Assembly (NCBI GenBank): GCA_963789555.1
Contig: CAWBKY010000007.1
Location: 200,278 to 264,277 of the forward strand
Length of the DNA: 64,000 bases
Source: JACXTP01 sp963789555
GTDB taxonomy: Archaea; Thermoplasmatota; Thermoplasmata; Methanomassiliicoccales; UBA472
Reading direction: 5' to 3'
Shown here in pieces: positions 1 through 9,849 of this stretch (within the stretch, counting starts at the first letter, position 1; every line of letters begins with the position of its first letter). Position numbers and translations under genes: made by a program. A model generated the notes under the pieces. That model saw only the letters and a program-made list of their open reading frames with translations. It was not told the DNA's origin and did not search any database.

Positions 1-491
1 CCGCGGGCGTGTTCATGATGTTCGCCCATGGTCTGATCACGGCGGTCCTCTTCATGATGGCCGGCGTGATCCAGCACAAGACCGGCACCAGGATGATCCC
101 GCGGCTGGGCGGACTGGCCGCCAAGATGCCGAAGGCCTCGGTGTTCATGATGATCGGCTTCATGGCCTCGCTCGGACTTCCTGGTCTGGTCGGTTTCATC
201 GCCGAGTTCGGCATATTCACGGCGACGTACAACGCGTTCGGTTGGCTCCTGCTGGTCCCGATAATCAGCGTGGCATTGACCGCGGCCTATTACATCTGGG
301 CGATGCAGCGCGTGCTGTTCGGCCCGGTGACCAAGGACATCGACCTGGAACATTTGCACGACGTCAGCTGGTACGAGGCGGCGCCGTTGGCCGCGTTCGT
401 GGGCTTCATCGTGCTCTTCGGTCTCTGGCCCGCGTTGATATTGGATTACATCGTGCCTGCGGTGGGCAAGATCCTCGTGGGGGTGTTCTGA
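1..491 (+). CDS. fpoM: Fpo/Nuo-like complex I subunit M, C-terminal part (partial)
   Basis: Membrane antiporter-like subunit of a proton-pumping F420H2 or NADH dehydrogenase. The reading frame is open from the window edge, so the N-terminus is missing and only about 160 residues remain. Several hydrophobic helices are visible, as is the family segment HGLITAVLFMMAGV followed by LGGLAAKMP, typical of NuoM/FpoM transmembrane helices near the C-terminus. The stop lies one base before the ATG of the next gene, fpoN, as in complex I operons where M precedes N. In an archaeon with ether-lipid genes and a methanogenesis marker, Fpo is the likelier assignment, but the electron-input subunits are outside the window. 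Confidence 0.85.
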   Translation, partial: AGVFMMFAHGLITAVLFMMAGVIQHKTGTRMIPRLGGLAAKMPKASVFMMIGFMASLGLPGLVGFIAEFGIFTATYNAFGWLLLVPIISVALTAAYYIWAMQRVLFGPVTKDIDLEHLHDVSWYEAAPLAAFVGFIVLFGLWPALILDYIVPAVGKILVGVF

Positions 492-492
492 A

Positions 493-1986
493 ATGGTCGA
501 CACTGAATCATTGGTGGCCGTGCTGCCCGAGCTGCTGCTGGTCATGTTCGCTATCGTCATTCCGGCCATCGGGCTGGGCACCAAGGACTCCAGGATACTG
601 GGCTTCACCGCCTTGGCCGGCATAGCGCTGGCCGCGGTCGGACCGGCCCTGCAGATACTGGAGGACCGGAACGCGGTGTTCTTCCCGGCCGACAGCGGCC
701 TCCTGGTCCTGGACCAGTTCTCCGCCCTGTTCATGCTCATATTCCTGAGCGTGGCCTTCTACGTGGTGCTGGCCTCGATATACTTCACCAAGGACGACAA
801 GCACAAGCCCGAGTACTACTCGCTCATCCTGCTGGCGACCGCCGGTATGATGGTGGTGGCATCCGCCACCGACCTGTTCGTGCTCTTCGTCGGCATCGAA
901 CTGACCTCGCTGTCCTCCTACGCCCTGGTGGCCTTCCGCAAGAAGGACGTCAAGGGGGCCGAGGCGGCCACGAAATATTTCATCATCGGTGGGCTGTCCA
1001 GCGGCTTCGCCCTGTTCGGCATATCGCTGATATTCGGGGTCACTGGGACCACGGACTTCACCCTGATGAACGAGTGGCTGATCGCCAACCCCTACCCCAA
1101 TGACCTGGTGCCGGTGGTCTGGCTGGCCATGATAATGATCGTGGTGGGCTTCGGCTTCAAGATCGCCATGGTGCCCTTCCACATGTGGGCCCCGGACGTC
1201 TATGAGGGAGCGCCGACCACCATCACCGCCATGCTGGCGGCCGGCTCGAAGAAGATGGGCTTCGTGGCGTTGTTCAAGCTGTTCTTCATCGGCCTCATCG
1301 CCATCAAGGCGGACTGGGAATTCCTCATCGCCATCATGGCCATACTGACCATGACGGTGGGCAACCTGATGGCCTTGAACCAGACCAACATCAAGCGCAT
1401 GCTCGCCTACTCGAGCATCGCCCAGGCCGGTTACATCCTCATCGCCATCCCGGTGGCGACGGACTACGCCTTGGCAGGCGGCATATTCCAGATCCTGACC
1501 CACGCCTTCATGAAGGGCGGCGCGTTCATCGTCGTGGCGACATTGGCCACGGTGGCGGTGGGGGAGAGCATCAACTCCTACAAGGGCCTGGGCAAGCGCT
1601 CGCCGTTCCTGGCCTTGGCCATGACCATATTCCTGTTCTCCTTGGCAGGCATACCGCCCCTGGCCGGTTTCGCCTCCAAGTTCTTCCTGTTCTGGGCCCC
1701 CATCCAGGCGGCCACGGACACGGGGCAGGATTGGTTGATATGGTTGTCAGTGGCAGGTATCATCAACAGCGCCATCTCCCTGTTCTACTACGTGCGCATC
1801 GTGAAGTACATGTATGTGGAGAAGGGAGAGTCGGAGGACAAGCTGGTGATCTCGAAGACCATGATGGCGGCGGTGGCGATATGCCTCATCCTCACGGTGG
1901 TCATCGGTATCTACCCCGGGCCGTTCTACGATGCCTGCTGGAACGCGGCGCAGACCCTGCTGTCCTACAGCGTGCCGTTGCCTTGA
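493..1986 (+). CDS. fpoN: Fpo/Nuo-like complex I subunit N
   Basis: A 497-residue polytopic membrane protein with about 14 predicted helices, the full length of NuoN/FpoN. It belongs to the proton_antipo_M family of H+-translocating antiporter-like subunits. Visible family segments include VGFGFKIAMVPFHMWAPDVY (about residues 217-236), with its conserved lysine and the HMWAPDVYEGAP motif, and the later TNIKRMLAYSSIAQAGY segment. The ATG starts one base after the fpoM stop, so the two are translationally coupled and probably last in the operon. A T-rich stretch (about 2006-2025) after the stop may terminate transcription. Confidence 0.92.
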   Translation: MVDTESLVAVLPELLLVMFAIVIPAIGLGTKDSRILGFTALAGIALAAVGPALQILEDRNAVFFPADSGLLVLDQFSALFMLIFLSVAFYVVLASIYFTKDDKHKPEYYSLILLATAGMMVVASATDLFVLFVGIELTSLSSYALVAFRKKDVKGAEAATKYFIIGGLSSGFALFGISLIFGVTGTTDFTLMNEWLIANPYPNDLVPVVWLAMIMIVVGFGFKIAMVPFHMWAPDVYEGAPTTITAMLAAGSKKMGFVALFKLFFIGLIAIKADWEFLIAIMAILTMTVGNLMALNQTNIKRMLAYSSIAQAGYILIAIPVATDYALAGGIFQILTHAFMKGGAFIVVATLATVAVGESINSYKGLGKRSPFLALAMTIFLFSLAGIPPLAGFASKFFLFWAPIQAATDTGQDWLIWLSVAGIINSAISLFYYVRIVKYMYVEKGESEDKLVISKTMMAAVAICLILTVVIGIYPGPFYDACWNAAQTLLSYSVPLP

Positions 1987-2097
1987 AAACCCCTTAATCC
2001 AACCATTTTTCCTCATCTTTTTCATGTCTGAGGCGGACCCGCTGGCCAATCGAAAAATTCATCATGAAAAAATTCCGTCTGGGAATAAGCGTTAAGT

Positions 2098-3087
2098 ATG
2101 AATTTATCATATCATGCGGCGATGGTTCCAACCTGGGATTCGGCCATCCGGCACGAGCTGGACCTGGTCGAGGAGGAGATGCGGGGGAGCGTTGTCTCCG
2201 AACAAGAGCTCCTCACCGAGATCTCCTTGTACGTCATCGGCTCCGGAGGCAAGCGCATCCGGCCGGCCATAGCCATCCTCGCTTTCAAGGCGTGCGGGGG
2301 CACGGACGTGCCAAAGGTGGTCAAGATCGCCTCGGCCTTCGAGATGATCCACGCCGCCACCCTGATACACGACGACATAAACGACCATGGCGACTACCGC
2401 CGCGGGCGCGTTGCCGCCTACAAGAAGTTCGGCACGCAGAAGGCCCTCATCGCCGGTGACTTCCTCTTCGTCAAGAGCTTCAAGATGGGGGGCACCTTCG
2501 ACGAGCGCATCGTGGGCATGGTGGCCGATGCCTGCACCGCCATCGCGGAGAGCGAGATGCTGCAGAGCCTTTACGAGGGAGACGTCGACACCCCGGTGGA
2601 CAGATACCTCAAGATCATAGAAGGGAAGACCGCCAAGCCCATCGAGGCAGGCGCTCGGGTCGGGGCCTATCTGGCCAAGGCCGACGAGGCCCGCATCGAT
2701 CAGATGGGCGAGTACGGGCTGGCCATCGGCATGGCCTTCCAGATCATCGATGATATTTTGGACATCGTGGGCAACGAAAAGACCCTGGGCAAGCCCAGGG
2801 GAGTGGACTTCGTGGACGGTAAGCCGACGTTGCCATTGATATTCGCCATGGCCGATGCCAAGCACGGCCCGGAGATCAAGCGACTGTTCCTCAAGCCAGA
2901 CAAGTCGCACCAGGACGCCGAGGAGGCACTGGCGCTTGTGGTCAGGACGGACGCCATCGCGCGGTCAAGGAGCATGGCCCGCCAGTTCACGGACAAGGCA
3001 AAAGCAGCGCTGAGCGAATTGCCTGATTCGGAGTACAAGGCCTCCATGATCAAGTTGGCTGACGCGCTGGCGGAGCGGGACACCTAA
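2098..3087 (+). CDS. Geranylgeranyl diphosphate synthase (trans-polyprenyl synthase)
   Basis: Condenses isopentenyl diphosphate with allylic diphosphates to the C20 chains of archaeal ether lipids. Both aspartate-rich motifs are present: DDIND at residues 92-96 and DDILD near residue 218. The basic GGKRIRP motif is near residue 50. Length (329 residues) is normal for the family. The first ATG is at 2098; a second in-frame ATG at 2122 is also possible because neither has an obvious ribosome-binding site. The next gene is a geranylgeranyl reductase, giving a lipid-biosynthesis pair. Confidence 0.9.
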   Translation: MNLSYHAAMVPTWDSAIRHELDLVEEEMRGSVVSEQELLTEISLYVIGSGGKRIRPAIAILAFKACGGTDVPKVVKIASAFEMIHAATLIHDDINDHGDYRRGRVAAYKKFGTQKALIAGDFLFVKSFKMGGTFDERIVGMVADACTAIAESEMLQSLYEGDVDTPVDRYLKIIEGKTAKPIEAGARVGAYLAKADEARIDQMGEYGLAIGMAFQIIDDILDIVGNEKTLGKPRGVDFVDGKPTLPLIFAMADAKHGPEIKRLFLKPDKSHQDAEEALALVVRTDAIARSRSMARQFTDKAKAALSELPDSEYKASMIKLADALAERDT

Positions 3088-3108
3088 AGGTTCAGTTGGC
3101 GAGATGAG

Positions 3109-4201
3109 ATGACCGAGCGGATCAGGACGGACGTGGTGGTGGTCGGCGCTGGCCCGGCGGGCAGCACCGCCGCCGAGCATGCGGCCCTGGGTGGGTTGGA
3201 GGTCGTGATCTTGGAACGGCGCCCCGTGGTCGGCGAGCCCGTGAAATGCGGCGAGTTCATGCCCCACCTGGATGAGGTGCAGCGCATCTTCCCTGATGCC
3301 CTGGACCTCGCCCCCCTTTTCGATGTCCCAGGCGACCTGCGCTCGCTGCAGACGGAGGTCATCCGGATCTACTCGCCTTCTCTGAGGCATTGGGACGTGC
3401 CCTTCGCAGGCTATACGACCGACCGTAATCGCTTCGATCAGCACCTGGCCCGGCGCGCCGAGAAGGCCGGGGCGAGGATCATGCTCAACACCGTCTGCAC
3501 GGGCGTGAAGGGCAACCTGGTGATGGCGGACGGTCTGGAGGTCGAGGCCAAGGTCATAATCGGAGCGGACGGACCGCTTTCTCGTGTCGGCAAGGCGGTA
3601 GGCTTGGAAAGGTCCAAGGACCTCTGTCCCGCCGTGACGGTCCAGGTCAAGGGTGATTTCGAGCCGGTCCCGGAGATGTACTTCGGGACGGTCGCTCCGG
3701 GCGGCTACGCCTGGGTGATACCGAAGAAGGGAGTGGCCAACGTCGGCCTCGGCGTGGCGCCGCGCTTCGCCAAGGACACCGTAGGCGTCTATTTCGACCG
3801 CTTCCTGGAGATGAGGAAGTTAAAGACGGAAACATCCCCGACAGGCAAATTCGTGCCCATGTCCGGGCCCATCCCGAAGGCGGTCAAGGGACAGGTGCTT
3901 CTCGTCGGTGACGCCGCCGGCCAGGTGATGGCGGTGAACGGTGGCGGCATACCGATCGCCATGATCACCGGGCGCATCGCCGGTCGGGCCGCGGTGGCCA
4001 ACATCAAGAGACGGCGCCCCTTTGGAGGACTACGAGCGCGCCTGCCGGGAGCAGGTCTACGGTCCCTTGAACACCGCGGTGCGCACGAAGTACCTGGCCA
4101 ACCTATGCTTCGGAAGTCGGTGGCGCACCGAGACCGCGATGCGTGCTTTGGGCCAGCGCCGGATCAACAAGCTCATCCGCTGCAAACCGATATTGCCATG
4201 A
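3109..4201 (+). CDS. Geranylgeranyl reductase family FAD protein (frameshifted)
   Basis: Saturates the geranylgeranyl chains of archaeal lipids. The N-terminus has the dinucleotide-binding motif VVVGAGPAGS (residues 10-19) and the family GEPVKCGEF segment. Further on, GDAAGQVMAVNGGGI is the second FAD-contacting motif. The frame breaks at about 4015-4020, in a run of C and T bases. The downstream frame continues plausibly (PLEDYERACREQVYGPLNTA) to a TGA at 4199-4201, giving about 364 residues. It follows the GGPP synthase with a short gap, so the two are likely co-transcribed. I treat the shift as a sequencing error. Confidence 0.85.
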
Positions 4202-4207
4202 ACGGGC

Positions 4208-5930
4208 TCACTTCGACCTTCTTCCTTTCATCAGCCCGATGAACGCGCGCGGGGCGCTCCTCACCACGCTCTTCGAGTCCCATTCCAGGTCGCCTTTCTT
4301 GCAGATGGTGGAGTCCATCAGAGCCTCCGACTCGGCCTTGAGCCCGACCAATCGCTTCTGGCGTTCATCGAGGTCCTGGACCGCCATGATCTCATCGATG
4401 CGACGCATCATCTCCCTTGCCGACCTAGTGCGGCACAGGTTGGCCTCCAGCTCATCCTTTGATATCTGATGGCAATCGAAGCGGGCCCGGTTCAGAACGT
4501 CTGCCGCGTCATAGGAGGTCTCGGCTATCTCGTCCCGGGTCATCCAGCGCGTCTCGTAGGACAGGACGTACTTCCAGCTGGGGCTGAGCAAGCGGGAGCG
4601 GTGCTCTTCCAGCGTCCGGGCCTTGACGATGTAGCCGAGCCTCTCGGCGTTCTCGTAGGCGACGCTCCCCGGGTCCAGGAAGGGCGCCAATGGCGAGGTG
4701 TAGACGAACAGGCGGCGGTCCTCGTCCACCAGGTCGTAGAGGCGACGGGCATAGTCCGCGCTCGCCAGGGCCGATTCCCTGGTCTGCTCGGGCAGGCCGA
4801 TCATGAAGAACAGGTCGAAGCGCCGGGCATGATGTCTCAGCGCGGACTGGATGCTCCGCTCCATGCTGGCGGTGTCGAAGTTGCGGCCCAGGGCGCGGCG
4901 GACCGCCTCGTCATGGGAATCGGGAGAGAACTCGATGGAGTAAGATGGCAGCGATGAGCTGGCCATGCGGAAGAACTCCTCCGGGGCGGGGGTGAACAGC
5001 TCCAATATGACCGGGTTGTCGACGCCTAGCTCGCGGCAGGCCCGGAAGAAGCGCTCTGGGTAGCTCTTGCCTCCCTGGCGCAGGTCCCCGACGACGAACG
5101 TCGGCGCCTTGAGGTAGTTCTGGATGTCGCGGATGTCCTGCGCCACCTTCTCGGGCGAGCGGAAGGCGGGACGGCTGCGGCCCAGAAAAGCCCTTCATGG
5201 CCGAGCAGGAGCCGCCGCACACGGCGCACTGCACGGTGCACCCTCGCACCGTGAACGCCACCGTCAGCGGGTACCGGTCCCAGTCCTTGAAGGGTTTGAA
5301 ACCCTCCAGGTCGCGGTGCCTGATCACCGATCGCACCATCCAGCCATAGTCGACGTCCAGGTGGTCCAGGTCGGTGGGGACGTAGGTATGGGGGTTGACA
5401 TGCACCCCTTTTTCGTCCTTCCAGGTCAGGTTCTGCACCTTGCCCAGGTCGTCGCCCTGGCTCAACGCCGCCATGAGCTCCACCACCGGCACCTCGGTGG
5501 AGTCGCCCCGCAGCACCAGGTCCACCTGCGGATAGCGGACCAGCTCCTCATGGAAATAGGTGGAGGAGTACCCTCCGAAGAGTATCTTGGCCTCGGGGTG
5601 ATGCTTGCGCACCAGCTTCGCCACCTCCAAGGCGCCGTGGGCATGGGGCAGCCAATGCAGGTCGATGCCGAACACCTTGGAACGGAGCTTGGAGATCAAG
5701 CGCTCCACATCCAGCCCCTTGTCGTTGAGCATCATGCTGGCCAGATTGATTATTCGCACCTTGTAGCCTTGAGCGTGCAGGGCGGTGGCCATGGTCATGA
5801 AGCCGAAGGGGTACATCTCGAAGACCCCCGTGGAAGGCACCAGGTCGCTAACCGGCCCGTAGAATAGGAACTCCTTGCGGAAGTCGTAAACGCTCGGGGC
5901 GTGCAACAGAATGAGGTCCAGTTCGGCCAA
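4208..5930 (-). CDS. B12-binding domain radical SAM protein (frameshifted)
   Basis: The N-terminal ~190 residues resemble a cobalamin-binding domain. The radical SAM cysteine motif C-TVQ-C-AV-C (CxxxCxxC) follows near residue 240, so it should bind a 4Fe-4S cluster and SAM. The frame shifts at about 5178-5190, just after the cluster motif; the second part continues RSRPAFRSPEKVAQDIRDI and runs to the stop at 4208, about 570 residues in total. It converges tail to tail with the geranylgeranyl reductase. Substrate is unknown. The protein is of the type annotated as B12-binding radical SAM family in archaea; a lipid or methyltransfer role is only a guess from context. Confidence 0.75.
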
Positions 5931-5970
5931 GTTCCGCCTCCCTCCCCTATCGCCCTAGGATATAATATCC

Positions 5971-6754
5971 TCACTTGCCGAAGCGCCGCTTCCTCTGTTG
6001 ATAGGTGCGGATGGCCCTCAGGAAGTCGACCTTGCGGAAACCGGGCCAGTAGACGTCGGTGAAGTAGAGCTCGGAATAGGCCAGCTGCCAGAGCAGGAAG
6101 TTGGAGACGCGCTCCTCGCCGGACGTGCGCAGCACCAGGTCCGGGTCGGGGAACTGGGCGGTGTACATGTAGCTGGACACGGTGTCCTCATCGATGCCCT
6201 CGATCGTCCAGCTTCCCCTGCTTGACGTCCTCGGCTATGTTGCGGATGGCCTGGACGATCTCCTGCCTGGAGCCGTAGGCCAGCGCGATGTTGTAATAAT
6301 AGCTGTCATAGTCCTTGGTGGCGTCCAAGGCGGTGCGGATGGCCTGCTGCACGTTCTCCGGGAGCAGGTCGATCTGACCGATGACGGTGAGCCTGATGTG
6401 ATGCTTGTGTATCCTCTCGTCCTTGGCCAGTTTGAGGAAGTTCTCCTCGAAGAGGTCCATGAGGTATTTGACCTCCTCGGCCTGGCGCAACAGGTTCTCG
6501 GTGCTGAAGGCGTAGACGGTCAGGACCTTGATGCCCAGTTCCAGGCACCATTCCATGACCTCCTCCAGCTTCTCCTTGCCCTTGACATGGCCCTCGTTGG
6601 GCGCGAGTCCGAACTCACGGGCGAAGCGGCGGTTGCCGTCCATGATGATGGCCACATGGTGCGGCACGTCCTCTTCCAAGACCTCGCGCTGCAAGCGCCT
6701 CTCGTAGGTCTGGTAGGCGGTGTTGGCGATGACCTTGGATATCTCTTCCTTCAT
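5971..6754 (-). CDS. uppS: Isoprenyl (di-trans,poly-cis) diphosphate synthase, frameshifted
   Basis: A cis-prenyltransferase that makes the long polyprenyl carrier for glycan transfer. The family start HHVAIIMDGNRRFA is at about residues 32-45 and includes the catalytic DGN aspartate. TVYAFSTEN lies near residue 80, and the C-terminal PDPDLVLRTSGEERVSNFLLW signature holds the diphosphate-binding arginines. The frame shifts around 6180-6200: the upstream part ends after KQGKLDD and the downstream part resumes at IEGIDEDTVSSYMYT. The full length of about 260 residues is normal. Confidence 0.88.
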
Positions 6755-6803
6755 GTCGCTCCTCCGCTCCTATGCCATGATGGGCCGCAATGATAAGGAT
6801 TTC

Positions 6804-7758
6804 CTAATCCTCGAAGTCCTCGGGCAGACCTGCCGCCTTCAGCCCCAGGTCGAAGCAGCCGATGCCCGCGACGGCACCTATGGTGCCCCGTTCCCCGGTG
6901 ACGGCGATCAGCCTCACGCCATTCGCTTCGGCGGCCTCGCGACCTTCCGCGGCGGTGAGTATCTCGCGCTTTGCCCTTAGGCCATAGTCCACCAGCCCTT
7001 GCGGCACCTTGAGACCTTGAAAGACCGCCATGGTGGTCTGTTTGGAGTATGTGCCCTCGCGCAGCCTATCCTCGAACCATGCCACCAACGCCGTCCATAT
7101 CGTCCTCCTTGATCGCGAACGACACGGCGACGGATACGCAGTTTGTCGTCTTCTCCGGCACGTTGGGGTTCAACTGGACGATCTTATGCTGCAGGAAATG
7201 GCCGATGGGGCAGGTGCGGGCGGTCTTGAGCAACAGCACCCATGAGGCGCCCTTCTCCTTGGTGTCGGTATCGTCCACGGCGATGACGGCGCGGACCAGT
7301 TTGGGCGTCGTGACCGTGACCTCGATGCGGTGTGCCCCTCCGACCTTGGCATCGTCAGGGTACTCGGCGCAGATGGTGCCTGGGCCCTGGGGCATGCAGG
7401 CCCCGATGCCGACGCTCGCTCCCGCCAGTCCGACCCAGGTGGTGCGGACGGTGTCGCCCTCCACCCGCAATGACTTCAGCCCTTGACCTCCGACGTTCTT
7501 GCTGGCCGGCCCGAAGCGGACCTCCCGCTCGCCGATGATGGTGTCCATGATGAGCGTCGTCCCCTCGACGCGTATGTCTGTGATGGCGCCGCCCGCCCTC
7601 TTTCGGTTCACGGCATCCCATTCCACCGGTCCTTTGGCCGAGCATTCCTCGATTATCTGGGCCACTCCGTTCTCCTCGTCCACCAAGGTGTAGATGCCAC
7701 GACAGAACAGCTTGCCGAACTTGTTCTCGATCTCATCCGGCCTCAAAATGACTGCCAT
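6804..7758 (-). CDS. Methanogenesis marker protein 11 (frameshifted)
   Basis: Resembles the conserved protein known as methanogenesis marker 11, which has been described as restricted to methanogenic archaea and has no settled function. The sequence includes VIAVDDTDTKEKGASWVLLL, a DDTDTKE motif shared with the tRNA agmatinylcytidine synthetase (TiaS) fold, followed by a region ending LNPNVPEKTTNCVSVAVSFA. The frame shifts near 7090-7100 and continues ALVAWFEDRLREGTYSKQTT to the stop at 6804, giving about 315 residues. It lies beside DUF2797 and cis-prenyltransferase genes. The family call is by remembered motif, not by search. Confidence 0.7.
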
Positions 7759-7797
7759 TTGATCCCTGTCCGAAGGGAGGAACGATGCCTTTCGCCC

Positions 7798-8658
7798 TTA
7801 ATAGCGTTTCGCTGGCCCGCCCAGATGGCGTCCGGGTAGGTCTGCCAGTTCCAAGGCCATGAGCTTGGACAGATGGTCCTCGTAGAAGAGGAACTTGCCT
7901 TTGCTTCCAAGCACCGTACCCCGATGCTTCCCCGCGGTGTCGACCAGCTGCGGGACGCGACCTCCCAGGTCCTTCAATGGGTACTGGTCCAGGACCTCGA
8001 GCTTCGCTTCTAGCACATCCATCCTCGAGGATAGGGTGGCAAGGTAGGAACGGTAAATCTCATCCAACCTCTCGCCCTTTACATTTCGACCTTGCTCCTC
8101 CAGCACCTTGCGTTTCTGCATCATTTGAGGAAGCCGCAATGCCTTGGAGATGTCGTTCTCCGCCCTTCGCCCCTGCAAACGGTTCTCCTTGCGGACCAGA
8201 GGCACGATGGCATCCGCCCCCTGCTCGATCCCTCGCTCCCGCAGACGTCGCGATGTGGTCATGCCTATCTTCGCCTTGCTCCCAAAGAAGGCCAAGTACA
8301 CCGTGTGCTCTCGCTTGCATATCCTGGACTCGCACCGGGACCCGTCACATTGAGGCTCATAGATGCAGCTCTGCACAGGTATCCAAGAGGACGCACATTT
8401 TGAGCACTGATCGAATTTGCTCACCTTCCTCGCATCGGCGCAGGGACGGTAGCCATCCTCTCCGAAGGAGCCAACGCACCATTTGGCCTCAGAGAGGGAC
8501 CAGTCCAATCGTTCCAGTTCCAGTCTTTCGGTCTTATCTGCCCGGCGGTCATAGACAAGGAGCACCGGGTCAAAGTCCTCCCAGCCATAATGCACCACGT
8601 GCCTTCCGGCCATCTCTGGAACGGTGTCCTTGAGCAGGAGGTCGGCACGGACGAACAT
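7798..8658 (-). CDS. DUF2797 family protein
   Basis: A 286-residue protein matching the DUF2797 pattern. Clustered cysteines in the middle (C near 83, 86, 98, 104, 109, 113) suggest a metal site. They are followed by a GIY-YIG-like stretch VYLAFFGSKAKIGMTTSRRLRERG, in which a short strand pair precedes a conserved arginine-rich helix. The family occurs in archaea and bacteria and may include nucleic-acid-cleaving folds, but function is unknown. It is encoded upstream of mmp11 on the same strand with about a 40-base gap. Confidence 0.7.
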   Translation of the reverse strand: MFVRADLLLKDTVPEMAGRHVVHYGWEDFDPVLLVYDRRADKTERLELERLDWSLSEAKWCVGSFGEDGYRPCADARKVSKFDQCSKCASSWIPVQSCIYEPQCDGSRCESRICKREHTVYLAFFGSKAKIGMTTSRRLRERGIEQGADAIVPLVRKENRLQGRRAENDISKALRLPQMMQKRKVLEEQGRNVKGERLDEIYRSYLATLSSRMDVLEAKLEVLDQYPLKDLGGRVPQLVDTAGKHRGTVLGSKGKFLFYEDHLSKLMALELADLPGRHLGGPAKRY

Positions 8659-8828
8659 GGACCTATGAGGTGACCTGTATGTTTATCTCCCTTGCGTAAG
8701 GTATGACGAAATTGCCTCCGACCGTCTCCTTTTCTTGCCTGGGCGTTGGGTCTGCGGCGGAACATTGGGTGAGAATTGGGATGGAAATCCTTAATATCAG
8801 GCATGAAGTATAGAGAGGAAGTAGCATC

Positions 8829-9083
8829 ATGGTACTAAGTGTCGTCACCACAACCACCGTAAGTGCCATTTCGGTCACTACAGCCGTAGGGCTTGGGGTT
8901 GGAGGCGCATTGATAACCATACTTTTGGTGTTGCTTCTCTCGTCCAGGGAGCTGATAACCGCGTCGTCCTACCGCTCCCGAAAGACGCTGGCGGTCCTCG
9001 ATGCCGCCATAATCCCATTGCTGGTGGTCTTCGTCCTCACCATCGCCTACCAGGTACTGGAGATAGTGCACCCCATAGCCTAG
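8829..9083 (+). CDS. Small two-helix membrane protein
   Basis: An 84-residue protein with two clear hydrophobic segments (about residues 18-38 and 58-77) separated by a basic loop SYRSRKT. The ATG is preceded by a purine-rich GAGAGGAAG ribosome-binding site. No family is recognised. It stands alone between DUF2797 (divergent) and kptA (convergent). Codon use and GC match the neighbours, which supports a real gene. Confidence 0.6.
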   Translation: MVLSVVTTTTVSAISVTTAVGLGVGGALITILLVLLLSSRELITASSYRSRKTLAVLDAAIIPLLVVFVLTIAYQVLEIVHPIA

Positions 9084-9153
9084 GCAGATGCGACGGGATA
9101 GTAGGTCATCGATAATTCATTTAAGAAATCATTAATGGGTTTGAGCCAATCGT

Positions 9154-9816
9154 TCAATCGTTGATGACCTCTTCCTCGCAGATCTCTTCCGCCTTCTTCA
9201 GATAATTGGCGGGGATCTCTGGGGCGAGGAAAACGGTGCGACCGGCCTGTCCGATGTTGATCCCATCGGCCTTGGCGGCAGCGGCGTCGATCTCGAGGAT
9301 GATGGGGAACTCGGTGCGCACCTTCCCGGCGTTCATGGCGTCCTGGTAGGTCTTGGACAGGTGCACCATCTTCCGGTCGGACGGCTTCAGTCCGGTCTCG
9401 AGGACGATGTCGGCCTCCTCCGGGGTGGTCGGGTAATAGAGCGTGTCCGGCACGTTGTCCGTGGGTAGCTTCAGATTGAGCTCGATGGAGTGCCCGTACG
9501 TGGCCCTTATCATGTTGTTGCTCACCTGGTACCGGCCCTTGGGGTCGGTCTCGATGATGGCGATGATGTGGTGCGGCCTGATCCAATGATTGCGCCGGCT
9601 CTGGTTCTGCAAAGACTTGACGAACAGTTTCAGGTCCACCCAGCCTTGGTCGTCCATCTCCAGCTCGAACTTCTCCGGGAAATGGCGAAGGACCCCTGCC
9701 ATGGTGCGGCCTATCTGCTCGAGCTCCTGGTCGTTCATCAGGAACTTGCCTGACTCGCCGCATACCGGGCATATGTCGCCGCGGAAGTATCCATGATCGT
9801 TGCATTCCTTCAACAT
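9154..9816 (-). CDS. kptA: RNA 2'-phosphotransferase (Tpt1/KptA family)
   Basis: Transfers the 2'-phosphate left on ligated tRNA to NAD+. Archaeal features are present: an N-terminal CPVCG segment after HGYFRGD, then RPHHIIAIIETDPKGRY with the catalytic histidine region, RATYGHSIE (the RxxYGHS NAD-binding motif) and LYYPTTPEEADIVLETGL. I choose the ATG at 9816 rather than the longer frame to 9885. A TTTAAAAA TATA element (9842-9849) sits about 25 bases upstream of 9816, which suggests leaderless transcription. The longer start would place the promoter inside the gene. Confidence 0.88.
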   Translation of the reverse strand: MLKECNDHGYFRGDICPVCGESGKFLMNDQELEQIGRTMAGVLRHFPEKFELEMDDQGWVDLKLFVKSLQNQSRRNHWIRPHHIIAIIETDPKGRYQVSNNMIRATYGHSIELNLKLPTDNVPDTLYYPTTPEEADIVLETGLKPSDRKMVHLSKTYQDAMNAGKVRTEFPIILEIDAAAAKADGINIGQAGRTVFLAPEIPANYLKKAEEICEEEVIND

Positions 9817-9841
9817 GACGTGAACCGCAACAAGCTCGGCG

Positions 9842-9849
9842 TTTTTAAA
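9842..9849 (-). promoter_or_regulatory. TATA box of kptA
   Basis: TTTAAAAA on the minus strand, centred about 29 bases before the kptA ATG at 9816. This is the archaeal TATA spacing for a leaderless transcript, and it decides the start chosen for kptA. Confidence 0.5.

Noticed and set aside
508..1503. Long minus-strand open frame over fpoN
   Set aside because: His/Gln/Gly-rich translation typical of the antisense of GC-rich genes; fpoN on the other strand is well conserved. The same applies to long antisense frames over GGPP synthase, gltB2, folD/fhs, metV and acsB.
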